DNA of 64,000 nucleotides from Ahaetulla prasina (lineage: Eukaryota > Chordata > Lepidosauria > Squamata > Colubridae): contig NC_080540.1 in the NCBI RefSeq assembly GCF_028640845.1, positions 154,201,920 to 154,265,919 on the forward strand, in the 5' to 3' direction. A program made the translations under genes and the position numbers. Under the pieces are notes generated by a model, which worked only from the letters and a program-made list of their open reading frames with translations, made no database searches and was not told the origin of the DNA. This document shows positions 11,165 through 23,232 of this stretch, piece by piece. Numbering within the stretch: position 1 is the first letter of the stretch; each line of letters opens with the position of its first letter.

Positions 11165-11770
11165 ATTATTGTTGTGGTCCGCCAGCAGCCTGTGGAGCTA
11201 GTAGCAAAGTCAGACAGTGAGGAGACTGGGGAGGTCAATGGGCCAGTCCTGGACTCTGGGAAAGGCCCGGACGAGGGTTCTGCGTCGGAGGCAGAGATGG
11301 GGCCAGGGCCATCTGGTAGCGATGCGCGGACTCTGGAACCTCCAGAGGTGGACAGCAGAGAGGCAGAGGAACAGGAGGAGCCTGTTCCTAGTGCACGCAT
11401 GCGAAGAGCTGCCAAAAGGCAAGAGCAGCTGAAGCAAAAAGGACGACTCAGGAGTAAGGCCAGGAAATGATTGGCCCCTCCCATAAGGCTTAAAACAGCA
11501 ACAACGGCTCTTGGACTCTTTGTAGGAAAGCAACATTGCTACATTGGTTTCCACTGAGCGTCTATTGCTTCTGAACTTCATTGGGGCTTTGCCAAGAAAA
11601 GCCTTTGGCAGGGTGCCAAAGAAGACAAAGGTTTGTGATAAGGCCGAAGGACTTTTTCTGAAGGATTTGTTTTGGAATTAATTTGGACTAAACTGAGAAT
11701 GAAGTAATTCTCAGCAGTTCTAATAAACTACATTTGTTTAGGGCTGATTGTGTCTGGTAATAGCTACTTA
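11165..11770 (+). repeat. Unclassified element, possibly a solo LTR
   Basis: The block is GC-rich against AT-rich flanks and includes an acidic-then-basic open stretch (11129-11470; it contains GPGPSGSDAR and ends RLRSKARK). A TATA-like TAAAACAGC region near 11488 and an AATAAA at about 11723 follow. This layout (coding-like U3, then promoter, then polyA signal) suggests a gypsy-like LTR carrying the end of a coding frame. I could not define TG...CA ends or a target duplication, so this remains tentative. Confidence 0.35.
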
Positions 11771-11865
11771 GTCCTAGGTCACAATAATTATTTTACTGTA
11801 GCCTTAAAACATTTTGAAATCACCTGTAAACTGCCTAGGAAGCTCTTGTATCTTTAGATGAAGAA

Positions 11866-12003
11866 TACAGGTAGTACAATTGTGACTTATGATTGTGCTG
11901 AAAAAATGGATTGATTTACAACTCATGCTCAAACTTTTGCAGTACATATAATCAAAATTATGGCACTTAGCAGCCCACCTTGGTTTACAACTACAGAGAT
12001 GCT

Positions 12004-12055
<52 letters not shown>

Positions 12056-12304
12056 CTGGCTATCTCTCCCCCTACTTTTCTCCTTTTGCAGAACAGCAAG
12101 CAGCCCCAAAACCACCCAGCTCTGTGGCTGCTTGCCATGCATCAGGAAGCATTCACTTGCCCAGGTATCTTCTCTCCGCAGAAGGATGGACTGGGATTGC
12201 CATTGTAAATCAGTGCGGTCAGTTGACATCTTGGTTTATGACTGCCACAATGCATGACAGAAATGTCAATCCCAATTGCAGCTGTAACTCGAGGCCTATC
12301 TGTA
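11866..12304 (+). mobile_element. Variant of the 390-bp TIR family, with CA microsatellite
   Basis: The outer ends TACAGGTAGTACAATTGTGA and CGAGGCCTATCTGTA match the family termini. The middle is diverged and contains a 24-unit CA tract. It could be a separate subfamily or an old copy in which a microsatellite grew. Confidence 0.5.
12006..12053. repeat. (CA)n microsatellite
   Basis: An uninterrupted AC dinucleotide run of about 48 bases. Confidence 0.95.
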
Positions 12305-13165
12305 GCAATCAATATAATTAATAATCAACACGAATAGCCATCAACTATAATTGTAGCGTGTACCAATTCACTGGAACAATGTGCAAAATTATGCCATTTG
12401 GAAACAAGCATTCAATCGTTTCTTCCCATACTTTTTGTAACCAATCTGTTACGTCTGCTTACAGAACGAGTATTACCCAGAGCTTTGATAAAGCAAGATA
12501 TACAGGAAATAAAAAAAAACAGAGTAATCCTTTATCTGCTGCAATGATCATGTTTAACTGCTGCCTGAAACAGGCTTTAATAGATTGTTCTAAATATAAT
12601 GCTGCCTCACAAACAGAATCAACATGCCCTTTTAATATGCTAAAGATAGGGCCATCTGGATTCACCACAAACTGTAGGCTGAACATGGCAGTATTCTTCA
12701 TCACAACAGCTGTCCTCTGCCCCATTACATCTCCGAAAAAGTGCATTTGGGAATGTATTTTCATTCAAGTTCATTAACATATCTATGCTGTCAAAAAGCT
12801 GTAAACAGCAACAGAAGGCATATTCTTTGCACAATCATAGTTAGTCTCCCTGATTTATACAACCGTTGGTTAAGGCGCATCATGTCCTGCTTTGATGATA
12901 AATCGCCATTAACAAAGAAGCTGACAAAAGCAACCAAAATTTTGCTTTTATTTAATAATAGAATTTTCCTCACTTGTAAATTCTATACAATAAGTGATTT
13001 AGAAGGAAGAGATATCAACAGAAATTTCAGATTTAATGAAAAAAGTCATAAATATACTGTTTTTGCAAAAAAAGTATTTACAAGATCATCTCAATTTTTT
13101 AAAAAAACAAACCCTAGAATATGCCTTTACATATCATGCATGTACTCCATTATATGGTAGCAATT
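12305..13165. other. AT-rich interval, nothing recognised
   Basis: Open frames of about 100-139 codons occur on both strands here (12358-12777 and 12741-13160 plus; 12459-12764 minus). They overlap each other, carry no domain motif and have the base composition of the surroundings. Confidence 0.35.
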
Positions 13166-13345
13166 GAGGTAGTCCTTAGGTTACAACAGCATTTGAAACT
13201 AGAATTGCCCTCGGTAGGCAATGCAGTCATAAAGCATGATATCATAAGATCACATTGCTTAACAGTGGCAATCACAACTATCTCAGTTGCCCTCAAAAAC
13301 CTAGGACACACAAGTCATTTAACAGGAAGGGGCAGACAACTGAGC
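13166..13345 (+). mobile_element. TIR element of the 390-bp family, partial
   Basis: It begins GAGGTAGTCCTTAGGTTACA and contains TTGCTTAACAGTGGCAATCA. It is shortened and diverged, and the right half is missing. Confidence 0.5.
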
Positions 13346-13444
13346 TAAGGAGTGAAGGGAGGTATATGCAAATGCTGTGGGAGGGCCAGCAGAGACCTCA
13401 GGTGAGTTAGCGGAAGCCATGGGCAGGACGGTGGAGTCTGCAGA

Positions 13445-13820
13445 CTGCAATAACAGTGTCGGCTGGCGGCCCCCAGGAGTAGGGCCTTCTCTGTGGGGGC
13501 AGTGACGCTCTGGAACGAACTTCCCCCTGGCCTGCGTCAAGTGCCTGATCTTCGGACCTTCCGTCGTGAGCTCAAAACATATTTATTTATTAAAGCGGGA
13601 CTGGCATAATTTGTGTTGAATTTTAAATTGGGTATTCTTAATATTTTTAAATTTTTAAATCTAAATTTTAATAATCAGCCTTTAAAATTTGCTCTTTTAA
13701 ATGTTGTTTTAAATTGTATATATTTTGGTTTTATTCTGGCTGTACACCGCCCTGAGTCCTTCGGGAGAAGGGCGGTATAAAAATTTAATAAATTTAATAA
13801 AATAAATAAATAAATAAATA
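13445..13820 (+). repeat. L2-type LINE 3' end
   Basis: It starts within ORF2 (CGGCTGGCGGCCCCCAGGAG, parallel to 4869-4890), runs through the ORF2 stop, and ends with the hairpin CCCTGAGTCCTTCGGGAGAA and an AATAAA tail. It is highly similar to the 3' part of the copy at 4318-5229. Confidence 0.8.
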
Positions 13821-14014
13821 GAAAAATAGAAAACTGACTACAGGGCACAGTGGCCTCAGTCTGCCCTTTAAGTTTGTTTTTTGTTTTGTTTTTATTATTT
13901 TTTAATTATGACTTTTATATTTCATTAATGTTTATTTTTAAATTTTCGTCGGATGATGAGCATGTTCATCCCAAGGATGTGTAACTAAGTTTGAACTCGA
14001 AGCATGCTCTATGG

Positions 14015-14200
14015 CAGGGGTCACCAACCTTTTGGACCTCAGGGACCACTAAATTCATAATTTTAAATCCCACGGACCACTGGTTTAAAAAAATAAAAAG
14101 TATTTAGTGCAATATAAAAATGCAAATAATTTTTCTGCGGACCACCAAAATTTTCTCACGGACCAGCAGCGGTCCACAGACCACTGGTTGGTGACCACTG
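14015..14200. mobile_element. Non-autonomous hAT element
   Basis: The terminal inverted repeats are CAGGGGTCACCAACC and GGTTGGTGACCACTG. An 8-bp target duplication, CTCTATGG at 14007-14014 and CTCTACGG at 14201-14208, differs at one base. The CAG start and 8-bp duplication are hAT hallmarks. The 186-bp interior is AT-rich and non-coding. Confidence 0.85.
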
Positions 14201-14211
14201 CTCTACGGAGT

Positions 14212-14518
14212 ACAAGTGGGCAGCGGGTGCTACAAGATCCTTGGGAGAAAAAGCGGCAGGAGTGACTTACAAAGCAACTTGCAACCCACCTGCTGTCTTC
14301 CCCATTGCCCTGATTTTACCAGCAGAGAATTTGCAAATGGTGATCATGTGATATGGCTTACTGTGACATCACAATCACAAGCCAGGCACCCTTGCACCCA
14401 GATTGTGATCGTGTGACTGCAGGGATGCTGCAATAGCCAGAGCTTCAAGGACAGTTGTAAGCTCATTTGACTCTGAACAGTCACTGACCAAATGGACATA
14501 AGCCGAAGACTACCTGTA
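14212..14518 (-). mobile_element. TIR element of the 390-bp family, diverged, minus orientation
   Basis: The right end AAGCCGAAGACTACCTGTAG and internal GTGATCATGTGATATGGC and GTGACTGCAGGGATGCTGCA match the reverse complement of the family. The left half is rearranged. Confidence 0.5.
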
Positions 14519-17500
14519 GAAGCTTTTGCTTCCAATTCTTAAATTTCTGAAGAAGTGTTCGGTGTGAAACTACTTTAACAGATGCAATAAGCAAATATCT
14601 ATGAAGTGACTTAAAATTACTGCAGAATTTCAAGACAATGTTTGATGCCTTTTCTCCCCCTTTCCTTCAACAAGCAATCCTGTTACTAGCTCTGAAGTAC
14701 ATGTAATAACATACATTCTTATTAATAATTATTTATTTCTTCTTTGATTCCTTTATTAACGGTGGCAAGCAGTTAATATCCAACTATTCCATCATAACGT
14801 GATACATAATAATGCAGAAGTGTCTTATCCACAAACACTTTTTATATAGGGTATGCAAATATTGTATGCAGAATTGGATCTAGATCTGTTACATGCAAAA
14901 GTATTTCCAACTGATTTACTGGATTTAATCAAATGAATGTATTATTGAAAAAATGTTCCTTTTCTCTCCCTCAAACCTAACTTAATAAACTCAAATAGTT
15001 CTGGGATAATTTCAGTAGTCTCACTCAATTGGAGTACTCAATTACGTAAGCCTGACAAACTTGTATTATTGCTTTGGCAAGTTAATGAAACGTGCACTAA
15101 CAAAGATAAATGAGCATACTTTTGTCTCACAATAATGTCATGTATATTTATACTCTAAACATTTATATATTGAAATCAAACCTTTAATGGAGCCTTTTTC
15201 TAAGATTAAAAAAGAACTGAAAACGTAGCTAGAAATTTGACACACATCCGAACATGTATTCCAGTTCTGTCTGCTTTGTTATATGAATCAAATTATATGC
15301 AATTTTCATATTACCTTGGGCCACTAACTTCTATCTCCCTTGCTGCTATTTCTATGCCCATTTTTTTCTCCTTCTGCCGTATCTGTTCATCAAAGCTTTT
15401 GAAACTAGACAGAGATCACTGGTTGACTCTAATGTCACAGTGCCCATTCCTGCATTAGACCCAGTTCTGCCTTTTAATTATACATTTTTCTGTACTGTAA
15501 TTGATATATTTTCATTACAATATAATGTCTCATCAAATACGGACTTGATCTGACCCACAGATGCCCTAAAAGGTGTTTATTTTCAACTAAATTGTTTAAA
15601 ACAATAATTTTCTGATCATGTAGTGACTCCGCATCCACTTCTCATATTTTAGGTAGAAAAATATGTGAAAGGCAGAACGAGGGTTTCTGAATATGTGCAA
15701 AATAGCTGCCTATTGCTGAGTAGTGGGTGCTTCTTGGGATTTGAGTCAAGATCACAGGCTCATTGGATCAATTGACTAAACAAAAAAAGGCAGCACTTCT
15801 TGCACATATTCATTTACTCAGTTTTGCACATATTCAGTTTAATACCCACATTTCAAAGAAAGTGGTTAGCCACTCATCAGTGAAAACAGACTGACGATCC
15901 TGGAATCCAAGTACAGAGGACAATTTATAAAACTAACAAATGACTTATCCTAATGCAGGAAGGAAAAAATAAACTAGTTAAATCAGATGGGTACTTCTGT
16001 TCAGAAAAGAAAAGGTGATAACAAGCATTATAGCTAGGCTCTAAAGCTTCACTGAAATCTTCTTCCAAATACAAATGCAAGACTTCCTTTTTCCTGAGCC
16101 TCCCTACTGTTCAAAGAGTTGCATCAGTGGAGGCAGAAAGAACTGACACTCACACCCCTTAGTGTAAATAAATGGGTTTTTCTGGGTACCAATACATCCT
16201 TTCATCTCCATTGTCACCGAAAGTACTCAAGACAACATTCATACGAATTATGCATTTTATTTAGGCAATCATGCTGAAAGATAGGGACTACTCGGTTGCC
16301 ATCCAATGAGTTAAAGGGCCTCGAACAACAGTATGCCTATTATAGCATACCAACTCTAAATGAACAATGGAACCTTATTTCAGCTGAACTATGCATAAGT
16401 TTGAAGTACAAGCGGCTCCTAGGCAAAATTATTTTTTTCCAGATTTTTTTTTTTTACGGAACAGATGGTATTCTGAACGATGAGAAGCCACCATTTCACA
16501 GAGGCCTATTCGAAAGCAACAGCAAATTAAATTCCTAGCAAATTAACAATAAATAATTGTATTGCCAACTTTAGGGAATATCAAATCCGAGTGATAACTA
16601 CGAAAGAGAATGAAAAAATATTTCTGGGGGGGGGGGTTTGTTGTTCCCGAGGCCCCTCTTATTTCTTCCACTCATGAGAAAGTTTTCTTTTTAAATGACA
16701 TAAAATGGTTTTTAAGCTGTATTTTCAATATTATTTCCCCCAAAAAATCTGTAGGAATACTTTTATTCCAAAACTACTTTCAGGATTACTCAGAAGTTAA
16801 CATATAAAGTGTAGATGCCAAATGCTTCTTTTTCACCAGGAGAGACTGACATTTATTTTCACAACCAAAATAAGGGCTTAATTCTTCTCTGATCAGAAAA
16901 AGTTTCTCCTTTTCTCCTCCTGTCCTCCTATTGTCCATTATAGGAACTGTAAATATCTGAAAGAATTGTAAATAGGACAGACATTGGTAGAAGCACCCAT
17001 GTATTTATCTACAGATTTATTTTACAGATGTATTCATATTGATGATTTTCACTGTGTTCTTTTTCATTGTTGATTTGATTGTTCTATTATTTTACTTCTG
17101 TTTTGTTTACATTCTTTTCATTTCTTCCCTTTTATTATTGTAAGCTGCCTAAAGTAACCCCACAGTGAGACAGGCAGCAAGTTAAGTTTAACAAATAATG
17201 AAAATAGATTAAGAGATTTTCCAAAAATTTCCTATTTATCTTGAGAAAAAACAGATTTTTAAAAAAACTTCTAAAAAGTCTAGAAAGTTTACGACAGTAG
17301 TGAGATTCATTGTCAAAAACCATAATGTTTCATCATAACCTTTCTTGGAGAACTGCTCTGAGAATACATGAGTCAGTTATACAATGTTGATCTCTTAGAA
17401 GGATAGATAAAAAAGAAATGTATGTTCCATTATCTCTGAACCATTTAATCTCCATAGTATCTTCACTATTTCCTTGAAGTAAACTAGAGATAGAACCCCT

Positions 17501-17908
17501 AGATGAAAAGGTCAAAAGATAAGGCTGAAGTTCTGAGCACTAATCCAAGGAAGATCAATTATACTCTCTGTGTAACCAACTAGATGCCTAGGCAAGGAGG
17601 ACATTCAGTACTTTTTTTTTCCCCCCGGGGGTAGATGGGGGAGCAGCAAATGGATAAGTCTCCTTCCAAAATAGAAAATTAGGTATAATGGCTTCCTATA
17701 GTGTATAAAGTAATAAAAGTGTTTCGGTAAACACCTCTGAATTAAGTCACCTACTTGATATTTATCTCCACTGAGATATCCATATAGAATTAATATGCAC
17801 GTTTGAAACTCAAATACAAAGTCAACAATTATTTTTATTTCTATGGTCAAAAATACACTGCATTATGTTCAAATGTGATGTCCATTTTCAGTTATTATTA
17901 TACAATTG
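14519..17908. other. AT-rich interval, nothing recognised
   Basis: No repeat termini, LINE motifs or credible exons were seen. It contains short homopolymers, including a run of 10 G at about 16627-16636. Confidence 0.4.
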
Positions 17909-17987
17909 GGTACTGCCTTGCTGTCTTTTGTGGAGATACACACACACAATTAATTGATTTCTCCACAAAAGACAGCAAGGCAGTACC
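17909..17987. repeat. 29-bp perfect inverted repeat
   Basis: The arms 17909-17937 and 17959-17987 are exact reverse complements (first arm starts GGGTACTGCCTTGCTG), with a spacer of about 21 bases containing a short CA run. It lies against the 3' end of a minus-strand SINE. It is not a known TIR that I recognise. Confidence 0.85.
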
Positions 17988-17989
17988 CG

Positions 17990-18175
17990 ATTTTATATTT
18001 ATATTTATATACACCTATTTTCCCTACAGCATCAACTCTGCAAGGAGGGTTAAGCTGAGAAAGGTGATTGGCACAAAGTCACCCAATCAGCTTCCATAAC
18101 TAGGGGAGGATCAGAACTCAGTATCCCAGTTTACGGTTCAGCACCTTGATCTCTACACCACACTGGCTCTATGAT
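17990..18175 (-). repeat. tRNA-derived SINE
   Basis: On the minus strand it reads AGAGCCAGTGTGGTGTAGAG (A-box side), then GATACTGAGTTCTGATCCTC (B-box position), then a body with GCTGATTGGGTGACTTTG. It is the same family as the plus-strand copy at 36577. The B box is degraded. Confidence 0.65.
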
Positions 18176-19178
18176 CAACAGTACTCAAATGTTGAAATCT
18201 ACAGTTTTGAGGCAAATTGCAGTGGGGTTCTATCTTTAATTTTTATTGCAGAACTAACTTTCTCTGTGATTAGAGAAGCAAGTATGCATTTTAAAATTCC
18301 ACCAAATATTTAATTAAACGTTTTCCTTGTCTTGAATAAATCATTGCAGTACTTTGAAACGTATCTACCAAAGATCAAAACGAGTCTGACTGATAAGAGA
18401 TTAGGCTCAACCACTCATTAAAGTAACCTCAGTTTAATTGCAATAGTTAATTGTGTTTAATTAAAAGGACCAATGGAATCTACAACATCCAAATTGACTC
18501 CTCATTTTTAAATATAACAGGTTCCATCACGAGCTTTTGGAGTCTATGGCTAATATGGCTAGAACAAAAAGAGAGGGAGCCATCCAGCTAGCCAGCGAAT
18601 CTATGGAACCCATATAATCTAAAATAGTTCCCAATTAGAATGACAGCTGCATAAACAGGATATAGAGTCGAAGCAACCCTTTGTTAAAACTGGGAATTTA
18701 AGACAGTAAAATAGATGTTCAAGAAGTTCAATTAGCCTCTGACAATGCACCAAAATTTAACCAAAAATTGGAACAAACACACTCAGTAATCACAAGGATT
18801 TTCTAGAAACAAGGTTTTCATTGTTTTAAACACAGTATAACTTCTTCATCTTATTAAAATTAAATACTATACATACAAATGTATCGGCAGCCATGTAAAT
18901 GTGATGCATTAAACAAACAAGTAAAGAATTATTTTTCCAACAATCCATACTTTATTTTCTTGCTTTATATTCTGCCTTTTGGAAACTTTTTTCTGGTGGA
19001 AGAAGTAATTCTTAGTATTATTAAAATGTTTTTTAAAATCTAAACTTCTACTTGAAAATTATTTTTATCAGAAAATCCGTAAATGTTTATAGATAGGACT
19101 AATCAGTAACGAACATGATTTTATTTCATAATTTTATTTCACAAAGTAATAATTTATTTCATAATTATTTCATAATTG
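18176..19178. other. AT-rich interval, nothing recognised
   Basis: I see no repeat or coding signal. Confidence 0.4.
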
Positions 19179-19560
19179 AGATAGTCCTCAACTTACAACA
19201 GTTTGTTTAGTGACCAAAGTCACAACAGCATTGAAAAAAGTGACCTATGACCGTTTTTCACACTTACAACCGTTGCAGCACCTGATCAAAATTCAAATGC
19301 TTGACAACCAATTCACGTTTATGACAATTGCAATGTCCCGGGGTCATGTGATCACCATTTGTGACCATCTGACAAGCAAAGTCAATGGGGAAGCCAGATT
19401 CACTTAACCATGTTACTAATTTAACAACTGCAATGATTCACTTAACAATTGTGGCAAGAATAAGGTCATAAAATGGGGCAAAACTCACTTCACAAATGTC
19501 TCTCTTAACAACATAAATTTTGGGCTCAGTTGTAGAGGTAAATTTAGAGGTCTACCTGCA
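19179..19560 (+). mobile_element. TIR element, 390-bp family
   Basis: It contains ATAGTCCTCAACTTACAACA at the left, GGGGTCATGTGATCACCATT and CTGACAAGCAAAGTCAATGG inside, and AGAGGTCTACCTGCA at the right. Near full length. Confidence 0.8.
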
Positions 19561-20302
19561 TTTTAAAAAATAGGGCATATATTAATAGAAGTGAAGTCCT
19601 GGATGTCTTGACAATGTAATCCACTGATTTACTCCAGTTTATTTCCACCAAGGTCTAGGAATGGAAAACCTTCTATGGGGAAAAAAATAATAGTAGAAAT
19701 ACGTTCTATTTTATATCAATGCTATACATACATGACACCATCTCATTTCTTTTGCGAACTATGAAGGCTGGAAGACTCTGTATCAAAATCTGCTTAAAAT
19801 CTGAGATAATACTCTGGTTTATTTTGAAAGTATCATTATCCCTATCAAAACACCTGGTGTTTGGAATCTTTACTGAAACTACAGAAGGAAAAAAGATAAC
19901 GTAAATACTAAGGAGAAACCAATGTAAATGATGCAGCAAGAATGAAAAGCCACTGGACAAGATACGAAAATTGTCCAGAAAGAATAAGTCTTCATACAAG
20001 AAGTTACTGCAACAAAAAGCTGGAATAACATCTGCAGAAAGTCTATCTCAAGAATTACCGGTAATCATTAGTAAACCAGCTAACATGCTTATTAATAACT
20101 CAATGCCTCAAAACTTTACCAATAACAGTTTCCAGTTACAAAAATCTCCATACTGGAGTTCAGCTGATAACTGAACTCCAGGATAGATTAGGTAAAAATC
20201 CTTTCCCTTCCTTTCCTGTTGCAGGAATTTGGTAACCCAGGTGAAGCAGCAAAGCTGCCAAGCATGCAAAGTTAAAGTGGTGAGCTGCAAGCTATGAGGA
20301 AG
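19561..20302. other. Interval with nothing recognised
   Basis: AT-rich, with no coding or repeat signal that I can name. Confidence 0.35.
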
Positions 20303-20310
20303 GGCTAAGG

Positions 20311-20445
20311 CAGGGGTGTCCAAACTTGGTCCCTTTAAGACTTTTGGACTTCAACTCCCAGAGTTCCTCAGCCAGCTTTGCTGGCTGAGGGACTCTGGGA
20401 GTTGAAGTCCAAAAGTCTTAAAGGGACCAAGTTTGGACACCCCTG
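20311..20445. mobile_element. Palindromic hAT miniature element
   Basis: The 135-bp element is almost one perfect hairpin. The 66-bp arms differ at a single base, around a 3-nt loop. The termini are CAGGGGTGTCCAAACTTGG and its complement. Both copies of the 8-bp target duplication GGCTAAGG (20303-20310 and 20446-20453) are identical. It is non-coding. Confidence 0.92.
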
Positions 20446-20453
20446 GGCTAAGG

Positions 20454-20942
20454 AGAAGCAGCGCCATGTTTTTCTAGATTAGTGCCACAACCTCTTCAAC
20501 CAGTCAAGGATTTTCCTAAACGAAATATCAAATGTTCAAGAAAGTGCAGATGAAATTTTCTCATCAAGTTGTATTTGCAGGTAGGCATCTTCTTTTCATA
20601 GCCAACAATAAATACTAGAAGGAGCATTTCAAAAGAATTTGTCCCTGATGTAATGTAATCACTGATTATATTCTCCTTTAAATACAGAATTTCAACAAGT
20701 TATTGGTGCAAAGATCAATTAAGCACTATTACTGAGCATTATGTTAGCAACATCTAAGCCAGCATTCCTCAGGACAAATTACTCCTGAATTATCTCAACA
20801 CTCAGGTAAATATGTAGCCAACTTGAGTGAGGCAACTGAAGGTGCAGATTAAAAAAAAAAGAGTATAGGCCCTTGTGAATGACAATGTGAAAATAACATG
20901 AAAACTGAATTACAAGTATTAAAGGCAACGTAGTCTCATTTA
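20454..20942. other. Interval with nothing recognised
   Basis: AT-rich, with no coding or repeat signal that I can name. Confidence 0.35.
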
Positions 20943-21195
20943 ACCTTCCGTCGCGAGCTCAAGACACATTTATTCATCTGTGCAGGACTGGCCTAGATTT
21001 TAAATTTATAGGGGTTTTAAATTGGTTTTAATATTTATATTTATATTTTAAAATTTGGCATTAGAATAAGTTTTTTAATGATTATTTTAATGTGTATATA
21101 AATGTTTTATTTGCCTGTGAACCGCCCTGAGTCCTTCGGGAGATAGGGCGGTATACAAATGTGAATAATAAATAAATAAATAAATAAATAAATTT
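20943..21195 (+). repeat. L2-type LINE 3' end
   Basis: It begins with the last ORF2 codons (CCTTCCGTCGCGAGCTCAAG), followed by an AT-rich UTR, the hairpin CCCTGAGTCCTTCGGGAGAT with GGGCGG, and an AATAAATAAATA tail. Diverged from the copy at 4318. Confidence 0.8.
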
Positions 21196-22034
21196 AATAG
21201 TATATGGTTGTTTTGTTCAGGAACTGAATCTCTTGGGAAAAGACAAAATACAATGAAATCTCTATTTGAAGATTGTAAAGCAATTGTAAAATTATTCAAA
21301 AACATAAAAGATAAATTAACTTCTATTGCCATCTGAAACTAAATGGAGGTCTACTAAAACGTTTGAGATTTTGCTATGTACAAAAAATTGCTTATATGTA
21401 GATGGTACCGTTTCCCATATCATTTTTTTTAAATACCCAGAAACAGCTTGAGAGTAAAAAGCTTTAGGTTCAATTTCAAAGAGCACTATGTTTGTTACTA
21501 CCAATTTCAGAAGCAATTAAGGAATTTGAAGAAGATACTACAGTTCTTTCAAACATTACAGAAATGTTCAGGAGATCAGATGAAAACCTAAGCTTTTGCC
21601 TTCTTCATCTCTATCCATAAAAGAAACAGCAGTAATAAATTATTAAGAAAGTAATATTTTATTCTCATCAAGTTGTTCTGGCAAATTAATCCACTGGATA
21701 TGTAATATTATGGACATTTATCTTGCTCTTGATACAATTATGAAAGTAGTTATAAACTTCCTTGCCATTGGTGAAATATCTGTGATGATAGACATACTGA
21801 ATATTAAGCAAAAGGAAAACTTTGCAGCAAATATAGGATTTGGCAGGAATAAAAAAAATATAATCTCCCACATGGTAGAAAGGACATTGTAAATTCGGAC
21901 AACTGTCCACGGTCATTGTTAGAATCTAAGAATTTCACCGAAAGCCATTTCCTGTAAATGGAGCCAGAAAGGTTTCAGTTGATCAAGATGAAAAAGCGAT
22001 GCAACTTAAAGAGAACTATCTTATCATTCTTTAA
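21196..22034. other. Interval with nothing recognised
   Basis: AT-rich, with no coding or repeat signal that I can name. Confidence 0.35.
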
Positions 22035-22822
22035 CAGTAAATATCTAACATGTGTATTATCTTGACTCTTTTCAACTTATCTGGAAAACATTTTTGCTTC
22101 CTACAACAAGGAACACTTTTGAATCTCCAAAAGCTATTTTTAACTCTAATACCAATGGATGGAAACTGACCAAGGAGTTTCCAACTGACCTAGAAATAAG
22201 AGGAAATTTTCTGAAAGTGAGAACAATTAACAATGGAAAAGCTTCCTTCGGAAGTTGTGGGAGCTTCATCACTGGAGGCTTTCAGGAAGAGATTGGACTG
22301 CCATCTGTCAGAAATGGTGTAGGGCAGTGGTGGCAAACCTTTTTCTCGTCCTGTGCAGAGTGCGCGTGCATGCTGGCACCAATAATGCAATGCGCCCCCC
22401 TGTGCATGACCCCCCTATGCTCCCTGAGCATGCGCACGTGACCCCCCCCCCATTCTCCTCATGCTCACCATGCATGTGTGCAATCCCCCACTCCCGTTTT
22501 GGGGCTAGTAGGCCTCCCTGCACCCTCCTGGGTCCAAAAATGGGCCATGGGGAGGTGCACTGCACCCCCCGTGCTCCTTCCTCGCATGTGTGCGCATCTC
22601 CCACATGCGCCTCCCCATGCATCCTGAAAATCAGCTGGCTGACGGGAAGTGCACGCATATACATAGAGGGCGACGGCTCACATGCCCGCAAAAAGGGCTC
22701 TGCATGCCAGCTGTGGCACACGTGCCATAGGTTCGCTATCATGGGTGTAGGGTCTCCTGCTTGGGTGGGGGTTTGGACTAGATGACCTACAAGGCCCCTT
22801 CCAACTCTGTTGATCTAATCTA
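22035..22822 (+). repeat. CR1-type LINE 3' end, split by a hAT element
   Basis: Left part: ORF2 C-terminal remnants (LRGNFLKVRTIN-like, in the plus frame at 22052-22300). Right part: TTGGACTAGATGACCTACAA, then GGCCCCTTCCAACTCTG, the canonical CR1 3' end. The two halves join cleanly when the hAT element at 22325-22744 is removed. Compare the CR1 copy at 52041. Confidence 0.75.
22325..22744. mobile_element. Non-autonomous hAT element in CR1
   Basis: The ends are CAGTGGTGGCAAACC and GGTTCGCTATCATGG, an imperfect inverted pair. The target duplication GTGTAGGG at 22317-22324 and 22745-22752 is exact. The interior is C-rich with CpG-bearing blocks and long open frames that are by-products of composition. 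It is related to the element at 30249. Confidence 0.85.
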
Positions 22823-22845
22823 AACCATTTCAACATTTAGGCAAG

Positions 22846-23232
22846 TACATGTAGCCTTAGATTTGCAACAGTTCATTTAGTGACAACAGCACTGAAAAAA
22901 GTAACTTATGACTGTTTTTCACACTTAAGACTGTTGCAACATCCCTATGGTCCTGTGATCAAAATTCAGACTCTTGGCAACTGATTCATATTTATGATGG
23001 TTGCAGTGTCCCAGGGTCACATGATCCTTTTTTGTGACCTTCTGACAAGCAAAATCAATGGGGAAGCCAGAGTCACTTAACAACCGTGTTACTAACTTAA
23101 CAACTGCAGTGATTCACCTAACAATTGTGGCGAGAAAGGTCATAAAATGGGACAAAATTCACTTAACAGCTGCCTCATTAAGCAACAGAAATTTTGGGAT
23201 CAATTGTGATCGTAAATTGAGGACTACCTGTA
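22846..23232 (+). mobile_element. TIR element, 390-bp family
   Basis: Left end TACATGTAGCCTTAGATTTG, right end AATTGAGGACTACCTGTA, with all the internal family blocks. Length about 387 bp, close to full. Confidence 0.8.

Noticed and set aside
12006..12053. CRISPR-like or structured tandem array
   Set aside because: It is a plain CA microsatellite; no spaced direct repeats were found anywhere in the window.
12358..13160. Two 139-codon plus-strand frames that might be host exons
   Set aside because: No splice-site support, domain motif or composition change; they overlap minus-strand frames of similar length.
22255..22785. Long frames on both strands (176 and 144 codons) rich in Cys, Pro and Ala
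   Set aside because: They lie within a GC-rich hAT element and run across its boundary into CR1 sequence, so they are composition artefacts.
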